DNA from: a virus
IMG/VR virus record: IMGVR_UViG_3300047199_000009
Span: 1-23,263 of that record
DNA length: 23,263 nt
Strand: one strand, 5' to 3'
Below, in pieces: positions 5,380 to 12,115 of the stretch; position 1 is the first letter of the stretch, and each line of letters opens with the position of its first letter. The translations under genes and the position numbers were made by a program. The notes beneath the pieces are model-generated. The model searched no databases. It saw nothing but the letters and a program-made list of their open reading frames with translations, and was not told where the DNA came from.

Positions 5380-6637
5380 TGATGCTGAAAAGGCAGTATT
5401 AGCAAGTATTATCATAGACAAAAATAAAATAAATACAGTATTAAAGCTGTTAACACCTGATGATTTTTATAATGAAGTCCATAAAAACATATATAAAGCA
5501 ATCCTTGACTTATACAATGATAATACACCTGTTGATATCATTACTTTAAGTAACAAAGGATTTGAAATTACTTTTATTGCAAGCCTTATAGATAATCTTA
5601 CTACGTCAGAGGGAGTAACACACTATGCACAAATAGTAAAAGGCAAATCAATCAGGCGTAGATACCACGATGTAGGTCAAGATATACAGCAAATGGCTTT
5701 AAATGGTGAGTATGAGAATATAACCGACTTTAAAAATGACATAATGCAAAAGGTTGATATTGAAATAATAGACAAAAAAAGCAGAAATAATATTACTAAT
5801 ATTGTGTGTGATGCAGTTATGACAATCGAAAGACGAGCGGAAGGTATAGAGGATAACGGTTTGAAATATGGGTTGAAATGGCTGGACAACTGGACTGGTG
5901 GAGCTAAATCGAATGAATTAACGATACTTGCAGCACGTCCAAGTGTGGGAAAAACTAGCCTGGCACTACAAATAGCTATCAATATTGCAACAAGAAATAA
6001 GTATGTTGCTGTATTTAGCTTGGAAATGGGAGAAGAGCAGTTAATAGAGAGAATGATTTGCAATATATCCGGGGTATCATTGACCAAGATCAGGTCAGGT
6101 ATCGGATTAACTAAGGATGATTGGGATAAAATCAATCAGGCATCAGGCGTAATAAGTGCTATACATATTAATATAATCGATGATGTGTTTAAATCTGAGG
6201 AAATACGGGCTGAATGTAGATCATTGAGGAATAAAAAAGAATTGGATTTTGTTGTAATTGATTATCTGCAACTTTGTGAGTCCATGAAAAAAACAGGAAA
6301 TGAGACAGAAAGGCTAAGTAGTCTATCTAGACAGTTTAAATTATTGAATAAGGAATTAAAAGTGCCTATTTTACTATTGAGTCAGCTAAATAGGGACAAT
6401 GAAAAGGACAACAGGAAGCCATTGTTAAAAGATTTGAGAGGTAGTGGCAGTATAGAACAGGATGCCGATAATGTATTATTCTTGCATGATCCTAATACTG
6501 GCGATTATGAAGAAAACGAAAAGAGAGTAGATGAATTAATGCTTATTATAGCTAAACAAAGATCAGGCGAACGCGATAAATGCACGTCAAAGGAAGTAAA
6601 ATTTATTAAAACAACGCAAAGGTGGGTGAATAACTAA
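5366..6637 (+). CDS. dnaB: Replicative DNA helicase, DnaB family
   Basis: A 423-residue hexameric 5'-3' helicase that unwinds DNA at the phage fork. The N-terminal domain (1-100: 'DAEKAVLASIIID', 'DDFYNEVHKNIYKAILDLY', 'VDIITLS') is the primase-interacting domain. The RecA-like C-terminal domain has Walker A 'ARPSVGKTS' (about 190-198), 'VFSLEMGEEQL', Walker B 'FVVIDYLQL', a glutamine switch 'LLLSQLNRD', and 'DLRGSGSIEQDADNV' leading to the arginine-finger region. The length is near normal for phage DnaB (somewhat short of host DnaB, ~450). AGGAGG lies 9 nt before ATG 5366, and the start overlaps the replisome organizer gene. It is the only helicase gene here, so the phage probably builds its own replisome on host primase and polymerase. 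Confidence 0.95.
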   Translation: MIFNNDAEKAVLASIIIDKNKINTVLKLLTPDDFYNEVHKNIYKAILDLYNDNTPVDIITLSNKGFEITFIASLIDNLTTSEGVTHYAQIVKGKSIRRRYHDVGQDIQQMALNGEYENITDFKNDIMQKVDIEIIDKKSRNNITNIVCDAVMTIERRAEGIEDNGLKYGLKWLDNWTGGAKSNELTILAARPSVGKTSLALQIAINIATRNKYVAVFSLEMGEEQLIERMICNISGVSLTKIRSGIGLTKDDWDKINQASGVISAIHINIIDDVFKSEEIRAECRSLRNKKELDFVVIDYLQLCESMKKTGNETERLSSLSRQFKLLNKELKVPILLLSQLNRDNEKDNRKPLLKDLRGSGSIEQDADNVLFLHDPNTGDYEENEKRVDELMLIIAKQRSGERDKCTSKEVKFIKTTQRWVNN

Positions 6638-6795
6638 TGTCCAGAGAAGATGCAATGATAATTAAGCATGAATTAACCGCATTAGAGGCTACAATAAGGA
6701 ATATGAAAGCATACTTACACCGCATTGAAGCACAAAGCAGTGAGTTACACAATATATTGTATAAGGTTATAGCTGAGGACACGGTTAATAGATAA
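6637..6795 (+). CDS. Small coiled-coil phage protein
   Basis: A 52-residue ORF whose ATG shares one base with the DnaB stop (TAATG), behind AGGTGGGTG at good spacing. The peptide (starts MSREDAMIIKHELTAL) is one amphipathic helix almost throughout, with a heptad-like arrangement of Leu/Ile (LTALEATI, YLHRIEAQ, LHNILYKVI), so a coiled-coil dimer is likely. No family is recognised. The tight coupling to the helicase gene suggests a helicase-associated or loader-like role, but that is only inference from position. Confidence 0.65.
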   Translation: MSREDAMIIKHELTALEATIRNMKAYLHRIEAQSSELHNILYKVIAEDTVNR

Positions 6796-6837
6796 GTTGA
6801 ATGGCATGGGCATAGGGGATAACGGATAGGGGGATAT

Positions 6838-7515
6838 ATGAACAGCGATAAAATAATACTTGATTTGTGCGGTGGAACTGGAAGTTGGAGTAATTTTTAT
6901 AAACAGAATGGATTTGATGTTAGAGTTATAACTTTGCCAGATTATGACGTTACAAAGTGGAAGGGTTATGGCGATTTAACATATTTAGTTGAAAATAATA
7001 AAATATATGGGATTTTGGCGGCTCCTCCATGTACAATGTTCAGCCTGGCGAGAAATGATAAAACAGCAAAAATGCCAAGAAACCTGCGACAGGGTATGGC
7101 TATAGTGAATGCCTGCTTAGAGATTATACATGAATGTTTATACAGAAATCACACAAAGTCAGGCGAGGGAATAAAGTTTTGGGCGTTAGAAAATCCATAC
7201 TCCGGATATTTAAAGCGTTTTCTAGGTGATGCAGCTTTAGTGTTTGAACCATACGAATACGGTGACCCATACACAAAAAAAACAGCACTATGGGGTGAAT
7301 TCAACAAACCTAAATTAAACAAAGTTGAGCCAAGACAGTTTCAACATCCTACATCAAAAAACGCTAGGGACTTTGTGTCGTGTGTTGAACATTATGCAGA
7401 TCTAAAGTCTATACCTGATGGATATGCCGAAAAAACTGGGTATAGTCGTAGACAAATACTTAGAAGTATGACACCTCAAGGATTTGCAAAAGCATTTTTT
7501 GAAGCAAATAGATAA
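6838..7515 (+). CDS. Orphan C5-cytosine DNA methyltransferase-like protein
   Basis: A 225-residue protein that should transfer methyl groups from SAM to cytosine in DNA. Motif I is 'DLCGGTGSW' (residues 9-17, SAM binding). Motif IV is 'APPCTMFS' with the catalytic Cys at about 65. The motif VI equivalent is 'LENP' (118-120, in place of the usual ENV). The C-terminus 'RRQILRSMTPQGFAKAFFEA' replaces classical motifs IX/X and is typical of a compact phage subgroup. The protein is much shorter than HhaI-type enzymes (~330) and has no clear target-recognition domain. No restriction partner lies nearby, so protection of phage DNA from host restriction, or an epigenetic role, is likely. The ribosome site is TAGGGGGA. 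Confidence 0.8.
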   Translation: MNSDKIILDLCGGTGSWSNFYKQNGFDVRVITLPDYDVTKWKGYGDLTYLVENNKIYGILAAPPCTMFSLARNDKTAKMPRNLRQGMAIVNACLEIIHECLYRNHTKSGEGIKFWALENPYSGYLKRFLGDAALVFEPYEYGDPYTKKTALWGEFNKPKLNKVEPRQFQHPTSKNARDFVSCVEHYADLKSIPDGYAEKTGYSRRQILRSMTPQGFAKAFFEANR

Positions 7516-7538
7516 ATAAAAATTACAAGGGGGATAAA

Positions 7539-7982
7539 ATGATGGAATTAACTAAAGAGCAGATCAAAGAAATAGTAACAAATGTAACGATTGCAGTGGT
7601 TGACGTATTAATGTATAAGGAAATACCAGTAAAGAATAGGGTTACATCTTATAGCGACAGAGCTATTACTGCTGAGGAATTAGTGACTGACAAATTAAAA
7701 GGATTAAGTATACCTCAGCATGTAAAAGGCTTCAAATATCTAAGGAGTGCAATACTGATGATTATTAATGGCAGTAATACATGCCTGACGAAGTGCATAT
7801 ATCCAGCACTATCAAGGGAATATGACACAATGCCTAATAGAGTTGAGCGTGCAATACGTCACTCTATTGAGTTTGCACATAAAAACGGCGGATTTGGCGA
7901 GTATAGACCTACCAACAGTGAGATTATAATCTCGCTAGCGGATGAGATACGGCTAGATATGAAGAGGGAGGCGCAGGGATGA
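7539..7982 (+). CDS. Stand-alone Spo0A C-terminal (DNA-binding) domain protein
   Basis: A 147-residue protein. Residues about 48-143 match the effector domain of Spo0A, the response regulator that starts sporulation: 'LSIPQHVKGFKYLRSAI' (Spo0A: GVPAHIKGY.YLREAI), 'IYPALSREYDT', the DNA-recognition helix 'RVERAIRHSIE' (101-111, RVERAIRH identical in Spo0A), and 'RPTNSEIIISLADEIRLD' (Spo0A: KPTNSEFIAMVADKLRLE). The N-terminal receiver domain with its phosphorylatable Asp is absent, replaced by ~47 unrelated residues. The loop between the recognition helix and the PTNSE helix is about 14 residues shorter than in Spo0A. It should bind DNA without needing phosphorylation, as a phage regulator or to interfere with host Spo0A targets. 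A strong AAGGGGG site precedes ATG 7539. The gene is followed by RusA with a 4-nt overlap. Confidence 0.85.
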   Translation: MMELTKEQIKEIVTNVTIAVVDVLMYKEIPVKNRVTSYSDRAITAEELVTDKLKGLSIPQHVKGFKYLRSAILMIINGSNTCLTKCIYPALSREYDTMPNRVERAIRHSIEFAHKNGGFGEYRPTNSEIIISLADEIRLDMKREAQG

Positions 7983-8359
7983 TTAGCCTAACAGTGCAAG
8001 GCGAATTTCCAGGGCTGAATGAAATAATTAAAGAGTCAAAATGCCATTTTAGTAAATATGCCAAGAATAAACGATACTACACAGACATTGTAATGCTCAC
8101 ATGTCTTGGTGCTAGGCATAAGGCAATTAAGCAAAAGGTAAATATCGAACTGACTTGGTACACCAAAAATGCAAAAAAAGATCCCGACAATGTAGCAGCC
8201 GGAATTAAATATATCCTAGATGGGCTGACACTATCGGGTACATTAGAAAATGATAGCAGGAAATACATTGGCAGTATAACACATCATTTTTGTGTAGATA
8301 AAAATAATCCCAGAGTCGAGATAAAATTAATTGAATGCGTGGAGCAAAATAAAGCATAA
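7979..8359 (+). CDS. rusA: RusA-family Holliday junction resolvase
   Basis: A 126-residue endonuclease that cuts four-way DNA junctions made during phage recombination and packaging. The fold begins with 'VQGEFPGLNEII' (usual RusA start G.P..N) and carries the metal-binding acidic residues in 'KKDPDN' (D68, D70) and 'ENDSRKY' (about D92), with 'AGIKYILDGL' between. These correspond to the catalytic Asp residues and Lys of E. coli RusA. The length is normal for the family (about 120). The start overlaps the Spo0A-like gene (ATGA), so the two are co-translated. Confidence 0.9.
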   Translation: MISLTVQGEFPGLNEIIKESKCHFSKYAKNKRYYTDIVMLTCLGARHKAIKQKVNIELTWYTKNAKKDPDNVAAGIKYILDGLTLSGTLENDSRKYIGSITHHFCVDKNNPRVEIKLIECVEQNKA

Positions 8360-8478
8360 ACAATAAACGTGTGTGGCGCGTAGAAGCATGATAAACGATG
8401 TGGAAGTATAAATTTATATTGAATCAAGGAAACGCGTTCTAGGTGGCATAAAATCGATTTTGAATAGGAGGGGTAAAA
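8360..8478. other. Intergenic stretch without a recognised element
   Basis: This 119-nt gap between rusA and the next small gene has no ORF with a ribosome site. It contains a short AT palindrome (ATAAATTTAT) and a TTGAAT whose distance to the next TAAAAT (24 nt) is too long for a promoter. I see nothing else supportable. Confidence 0.5.
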
Positions 8479-8622
8479 ATGGATTATTGCACAGATCACA
8501 ATAAATGGGTGAGTGAGGTAGGGATTTGTCCAGTCCATGCTGACCAGATATTCAAGCATGGCAAAATAATAGGGTGCGAAGGATGTAGGTTTTTACGGAA
8601 AATTAAAGGAAAATATAAATAA
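8479..8622 (+). CDS. Mini zinc-finger-like protein
   Basis: A 47-residue protein with a strong AGGAGGGG site before ATG 8479. Three evenly spaced pairs of metal ligands are visible: C4/H7, C17/H20 and C33/C36 (CTDH, CPVH, CEGC), followed by a basic tail (RFLRKIKGKYK). The CxxH-CxxH-CxxC spacing strongly suggests one or two zinc sites, and the tail suggests nucleic-acid binding. I recognise no named family. It lies among small early/middle genes upstream of the late activator. Confidence 0.7.
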   Translation: MDYCTDHNKWVSEVGICPVHADQIFKHGKIIGCEGCRFLRKIKGKYK

Positions 8623-8688
8623 TATGACAATATATGATAATTAATTTTAGTTGCGGGACATAGGGAAATATAATTATTGGAGGTTAGC

Positions 8689-8952
8689 ATGGGATCATTT
8701 ATTGCAAGACAACCAAATGGACTATATTGCAGATTTAGCAACGTTGTTGATTGCCCGACAGATTGGAATATGACTGAGTCTGACTATATACAAATGCGAG
8801 GGGAAAAAGAAGCAAAATTAGTATTGAAACATTATTTAAAGCCGTTTCAAGATATCATTGATAGATTTGTGCCAAATAACATGACACAAAAAGAATTTGA
8901 TGCATGGGTCAAAAATGTAGGAGGTCAGCAATGGACACGAAAAGAGGACTAG
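8689..8952 (+). CDS. Conserved phage protein of unknown function
   Basis: An 87-residue protein from ATG 8689, preceded by GGAGG; an in-frame TTG at 8677 would lie upstream of that site. It begins 'MGSFIARQPNGLYCRFSNVV' and continues with 'DCPTDWNMTESDYI'. From memory, this start is very well conserved in hypothetical proteins of Clostridia and Bacilli phages near the late activator gene. The rest is helical ('EKEAKLVLKHYLKPFQDIID', 'TQKEFDAWVKNVGG'). No catalytic motif is apparent. The next gene's start overlaps its end by 22 nt. Confidence 0.7.
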   Translation: MGSFIARQPNGLYCRFSNVVDCPTDWNMTESDYIQMRGEKEAKLVLKHYLKPFQDIIDRFVPNNMTQKEFDAWVKNVGGQQWTRKED

Positions 8953-9029
8953 CGATATATGCAATAGTAGTAATAGGTAGTGCTGTGATTAGCTTTGGGA
9001 TTGGATTGACTATGGTATACATGAGATAA
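8931..9029 (+). CDS. Single-span membrane micropeptide
   Basis: A 32-residue ORF starting at ATG 8931, with AGGAGG 6 nt upstream inside the previous gene. After a short basic start (MDTKRG) nearly all residues are hydrophobic (LAIYAIVVIGSAVISFGIGL...), forming one transmembrane helix, and it ends VYMR. Such tiny membrane proteins are common in phage early regions and are usually missed. The function is unknown; the ribosome site and coupling make translation likely. Confidence 0.6.
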   Translation: MDTKRGLAIYAIVVIGSAVISFGIGLTMVYMR

Positions 9030-9041
9030 AGGGGTGTATTT

Positions 9042-9551
9042 ATGAAAATAACTGACGTACTAAAGAAATATAGATATAAAAAAGCTAGAATAGATACAGC
9101 ATATGCACGAATAAAAGGATTTGAAGAAATATTGAAACTTGGTAATTTTAGTATGTTGCAATGGAATAACAATAGTGATAATTTCGGGATGCCAAAAGCA
9201 AGGAATAATCAATCAATAATTGAAACTGAAATAATGATAAAAGATAATAATATTAAAATTACCGCTGAATTAGTAAAGCAATTAATTAAAAATGAAAAGT
9301 CAAGAATATTCCCTTTAGAACAGGAAATAAAATTAATTGACAAGGCGTTGAATGCATTAAGTCAACAGGATAGATATATAGTTGAATTGAAATACATGGA
9401 TAACCTTGATTGGCGTGATGTTGAAATAAGCTTTTTTGAACAATATCGAAAAAACTTAACAGAAATAAGGTTAAAACAAATAGCAGCTGAATCAATAAGC
9501 ATGTTAAATTGTATTCTTAACGAAAAGCAAACAGTAATTTATATAATTTAG
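9042..9551 (+). CDS. ArpU/sigma-region-4-like late gene activator
   Basis: A 169-residue protein. The C-terminal half has the sigma-70 region-4-like helix-turn-helix of phage late regulators (ArpU/RinA-type): 'LIDKALNALSQQDRYIVELK' followed by 'MDNLDWRDVEISF' and 'RLKQIAAESISML'. The N-terminal half is basic and helical ('LKKYRYKKARIDTAYARIKG'). Proteins of this type sit at the end of the early region and switch on packaging and morphogenesis genes. Here the stop codon is immediately followed by five 11-bp tandem repeats, a likely binding site. An AAGGGGTG site precedes ATG 9042. Confidence 0.7.
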   Translation: MKITDVLKKYRYKKARIDTAYARIKGFEEILKLGNFSMLQWNNNSDNFGMPKARNNQSIIETEIMIKDNNIKITAELVKQLIKNEKSRIFPLEQEIKLIDKALNALSQQDRYIVELKYMDNLDWRDVEISFFEQYRKNLTEIRLKQIAAESISMLNCILNEKQTVIYII

Positions 9552-9617
9552 ACTATACGAAAACTATATGAAAACTATATGAAAACTATATGAAAACTAT
9601 ATGAAAATTATACTTTT
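9552..9617. repeat. 11-bp tandem repeat array, probable activator-binding iterons
   Basis: One ACTATACGAAA (9552-9562) and four ACTATATGAAA (9563-9606) are perfectly tandem, followed by a decayed sixth copy ATTATACTTTT. The array begins at the base after the stop codon of the ArpU-like gene and precedes the whole packaging/structural operon. An 11-bp period puts one site per DNA helical turn, all on one face. Confidence 0.9.
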
Positions 9618-9619
9618 AT

Positions 9620-9651
9620 TATACTTATTATTAGATTTATCATGATAAAAT
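9620..9651 (+). promoter_or_regulatory. Candidate late promoter region
   Basis: TATACT (9620-9625) and TAAAAT (9646-9651) are possible -10 boxes just downstream of the 11-bp repeats, and neither has a good -35 box, as expected for an activator-dependent promoter. A perfect 14-bp palindrome TTTATCATGATAAA (9636-9649) overlaps the second one and may be an operator. Which -10 box is used cannot be decided from sequence. Confidence 0.4.
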
Positions 9652-9686
9652 AGTATTATCAGAATTACCCTTAAAGCCTCTTTGTT

Positions 9687-9721
9687 AAGACATGTTTGAA
9701 TTTGTTCAGGCGTGTCTTTTT
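9687..9721 (+). terminator. Hairpin with short T-tract ahead of the packaging genes
   Basis: AAGACATG (9687-9694) pairs with CGTGTCTT (9711-9718, one G-U), with an inner TGAA-tttg-TTCA stem, followed by TTTTT (9717-9721). It could end early transcription or attenuate the late leader. A weaker CTTAA/TTAAG hairpin (9670-9689) shares bases with its left arm, so the two are mutually exclusive. Confidence 0.5.
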
Positions 9722-9822
9722 GGTTTGATAGGTCAACAGATAATAGCACGTGTATTTAACGCTGTGGGGGTGATGCTGAAAGGTAAAGCGTTTAAGGTAA
9801 TAATTGAAAGTGAGTGATTGAT

Positions 9823-10353
9823 ATGGCAGACTTAACACCAAAACAGCAAAAAAAATTGCAAAATATAGCAATAGATAAATTGATGCTATGTACACGCAAT
9901 GCACGTACTCATTCTGAAGATCAAATAATAAAATTGCAGGCGAGCATAAAAGAATTTGGATTCGTTAACCCAATTTTAATAGATAGCGATTTTAATATAA
10001 TCGCTGGACATGGGAGATTATTGGCAGCCAAAAAAGAAGGATTAAAAGAAGTCCCGTGTGTTTGTGTGAACCATTTAACCGAGGTGCAAAAGAGGGCTTA
10101 TATTATAGCAGATAACAGGCTGGCTCTTGATGCTGGTTGGGATATGGATTTATTAAAATTGGAGCTTGCAGAACTAAAGACAATGGATTTTAATTTAGAC
10201 CTTACAGGCTTTGACAATTGCGAGATTGATTTGATGTTTGAGGAAAAAGAAGAGAAAAAAGCGATTGATCTTGATGAAAGCGAGAGCGACACAAAAAAAG
10301 GTACTGACTGCCATTGCCCAAAATGTGGCTTTGTGTTCAATGTTAATTTATGA
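9823..10353 (+). CDS. ParB-domain protein with C-terminal zinc ribbon
   Basis: A 176-residue protein from ATG 9823 (an in-frame GTG at 9814 is possible). Residues about 15-105 are a ParB/sulfiredoxin-type domain: 'LMLCTRNARTHSEDQIIKLQ', 'FGFVNPILID', the phosphate-binding motif 'IIAGHGRLLAAKKEGL' and 'KRAYIIADNRLALDAGW'. In many phages this exact domain is the N-terminal part of a larger ParB-methyltransferase; here the methylase part is absent. The protein ends after an acidic linker with a small Cys cluster (CHCPKCGF). The ParB fold may bind or hydrolyse nucleotides and bind DNA. The location directly before the terminase genes is usual. Confidence 0.8.
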   Translation: MADLTPKQQKKLQNIAIDKLMLCTRNARTHSEDQIIKLQASIKEFGFVNPILIDSDFNIIAGHGRLLAAKKEGLKEVPCVCVNHLTEVQKRAYIIADNRLALDAGWDMDLLKLELAELKTMDFNLDLTGFDNCEIDLMFEEKEEKKAIDLDESESDTKKGTDCHCPKCGFVFNVNL

Positions 10354-10404
10354 AAATATGTGCCTATGTATTAAGCGAACAGGCATAGAAAGAATGTGGA
10401 ATCA

Positions 10405-10872
10405 ATGACGAGGACGTCTAAATATGAAACACATGTAGAACCTTATCTTAATGATATTAAATATTGGCGCAAAGATGGGTTAACAGAAGAACAAATCGCC
10501 GATAAATTACATATTGCATATTCAACTTTTAAAGTTTATAAAAATAAGAATTCGGCTCTTTCGGCTATATTAAAGAATAGTAAAGAAACGTTAATAAAAG
10601 ATTTAAAGATATCAATGTATAACCGAGCAATGGGTTACGAATATGAAGAAACAAGAACATTAATTGAAAAAAATGGTAAAGGGAAGGAAAGAAGAAAGGT
10701 AGAAAAACATAAAAAGACATATTTTAGCGATACTCTTTTAATATTCGCTCTTAAAAAATTAGATCCAAACACATTTGGAGACATAATAAATGACGAAATT
10801 GACATAGATGATGGATTCATAGAAGCATTAAACATAGAAGCTGGAAAGGCGTGGGATGATGAAGAAAATTAA
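10405..10872 (+). CDS. terS: Terminase small subunit
   Basis: A 155-residue protein that recognises the packaging site and regulates the large subunit. The N-terminal helix-turn-helix is visible: 'DIKYWRKDGLTEEQIADKLH' and 'AYSTFKVYKNKNSALS'. A linker follows with 'MYNRAMGYEYEETRTLIEKN', basic 'KGKERRKVEKHKKTY', and 'LIFALKKLDPNTFGD', a layout typical of PBSX/SPP1-group small terminases. I prefer ATG 10405 (GAAAGA 11 nt upstream) over the GTG at 10396, which sits 2 nt from that site. The end overlaps the large subunit gene by 17 nt. Confidence 0.85.
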   Translation: MTRTSKYETHVEPYLNDIKYWRKDGLTEEQIADKLHIAYSTFKVYKNKNSALSAILKNSKETLIKDLKISMYNRAMGYEYEETRTLIEKNGKGKERRKVEKHKKTYFSDTLLIFALKKLDPNTFGDIINDEIDIDDGFIEALNIEAGKAWDDEEN

Positions 10873-12112
10873 AGCGGGCTTCAAGTTCAAGCCTTTTTCA
10901 AAAAAGCAAAAAAGAGTATTAACTTGGTGGATGGATGATAGCCCAGTAAAAGATAAAGAGGGAATAATTGCAAATGGAGCTATAAGAAGCGGTAAAACAC
11001 TGTCGATGTCTCTGTCTTTTGTTATGTGGGCAATGTACACATTCGCAGGGAGTAATTTTGCAATGTGTGGGAAGACAATAGGCAGTTTTCGACGCAATGT
11101 CGTATTCTGGCTAAAAATAATGTTGCGTTGTCGTGGCTATCACGTAGAAGATAAACGCACAGAAAACCTGTTAATAATACGAAAAAAGGGCAAAGAAAAC
11201 TATTTCTACATATTTGGTGGCAAGGATGAAAGATCACAGGATTTAATACAGGGTATCACGCTAGCAGGAATATTTTTTGATGAAGTAGCCTTAATGCCTG
11301 AGAGTTTTGTTAAACAAGCGACTGGACGTTGTTCTGTTGATGGGTCAAAATTTTGGTTTAATTGCAATCCAGAAGGCCCATATCACTATTTTAAATTAGA
11401 ATGGATAAATAAAGCGGATGAATTAAATATATTGGTCCTCAATTTTACGATGGATGATAATTTATCATTGACAGAAAAAGTAAAAGAGAGATACAGAAAA
11501 ATGTATACTGGGTTATTCTATAAACGATTTATTTTAGGGTTATGGGTATTAGCCGAGGGTATAATTTACGACATGTTTAACGATGATAAGCACATCGTAA
11601 AAACAGAGGATAGAGAATACAGCGAATATTATGTATCGTGTGATTATGGAACATTTAACCCTTGTTGCTTTGGTCTATATGGCAAGGCTGATAAATGGTA
11701 CAAAATAAAAGAATATTATCATGATGGCAGGATGGGAAAGCAAAAAACCGACGAAGAGTATGTTAATGATTTTATCAATTTTATAGGTGATGTAAAAATA
11801 AGAGCAATAGTAATAGATCCGACCGCAGCATCTTTTATTACGTCTATTAAAAAGAAAAGCAAATGGACAGTTATTAAAGCGAAAAATGATGTGCTAGAAG
11901 GTATAAGAAATTATGCCAATGCTTTAAATAATGGGTTGATAGCATTTAATGATTGTTGTACTCATTCATTTAGAGAATTTTCATCGTATATTTGGGATGT
12001 AAAAGCATCAGAACATGGTGAGGACAAACCATTAAAGCAGAATGACCATACAAAGGACGAAGAAAGATATTTTATTAATACTGTAGTAAGTCGAAAACGT
12101 ATGGGGTGGTAA
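10856..12112 (+). CDS. terL: Terminase large subunit (PBSX-type)
   Basis: A 418-residue packaging ATPase-nuclease that pumps DNA into the prohead through the portal. ATPase motifs: adenine-binding region 'KPFSKKQKRVLTWW', Walker A-like 'ANGAIRSGKTLS' (about 39-50), Walker B 'GIFFDEVALM' (about 136-145) and coupling motif 'FWFNCNPEGP'. The nuclease domain shows the RNase H-like acidic strands 'VSCDYGTFNPCCFGLYG' and 'RAIVIDPTA'. The length is normal for the Terminase_3/PBSX family. GGAAAGG precedes ATG 10856. The portal start follows 3 nt after the stop. Confidence 0.95.
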   Translation: MMKKIKAGFKFKPFSKKQKRVLTWWMDDSPVKDKEGIIANGAIRSGKTLSMSLSFVMWAMYTFAGSNFAMCGKTIGSFRRNVVFWLKIMLRCRGYHVEDKRTENLLIIRKKGKENYFYIFGGKDERSQDLIQGITLAGIFFDEVALMPESFVKQATGRCSVDGSKFWFNCNPEGPYHYFKLEWINKADELNILVLNFTMDDNLSLTEKVKERYRKMYTGLFYKRFILGLWVLAEGIIYDMFNDDKHIVKTEDREYSEYYVSCDYGTFNPCCFGLYGKADKWYKIKEYYHDGRMGKQKTDEEYVNDFINFIGDVKIRAIVIDPTAASFITSIKKKSKWTVIKAKNDVLEGIRNYANALNNGLIAFNDCCTHSFREFSSYIWDVKASEHGEDKPLKQNDHTKDEERYFINTVVSRKRMGW

Positions 12113-12115
12113 ATT

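Noticed and set aside
5677-6135. A 152-codon minus-strand ORF inside dnaB
   Set aside because: It lies entirely within a certain gene, has no ribosome site and no recognisable domain.
9552-9617. CRISPR array
   Set aside because: Units are 11 bp with no spacers between them; this is a simple tandem array.
9773-9817. A 14-codon ORF with a GGGGGTG site just before the ParB-domain gene
   Set aside because: Too short to support as a gene. It may be a leader peptide aiding translation of the next gene, but nothing more can be said.
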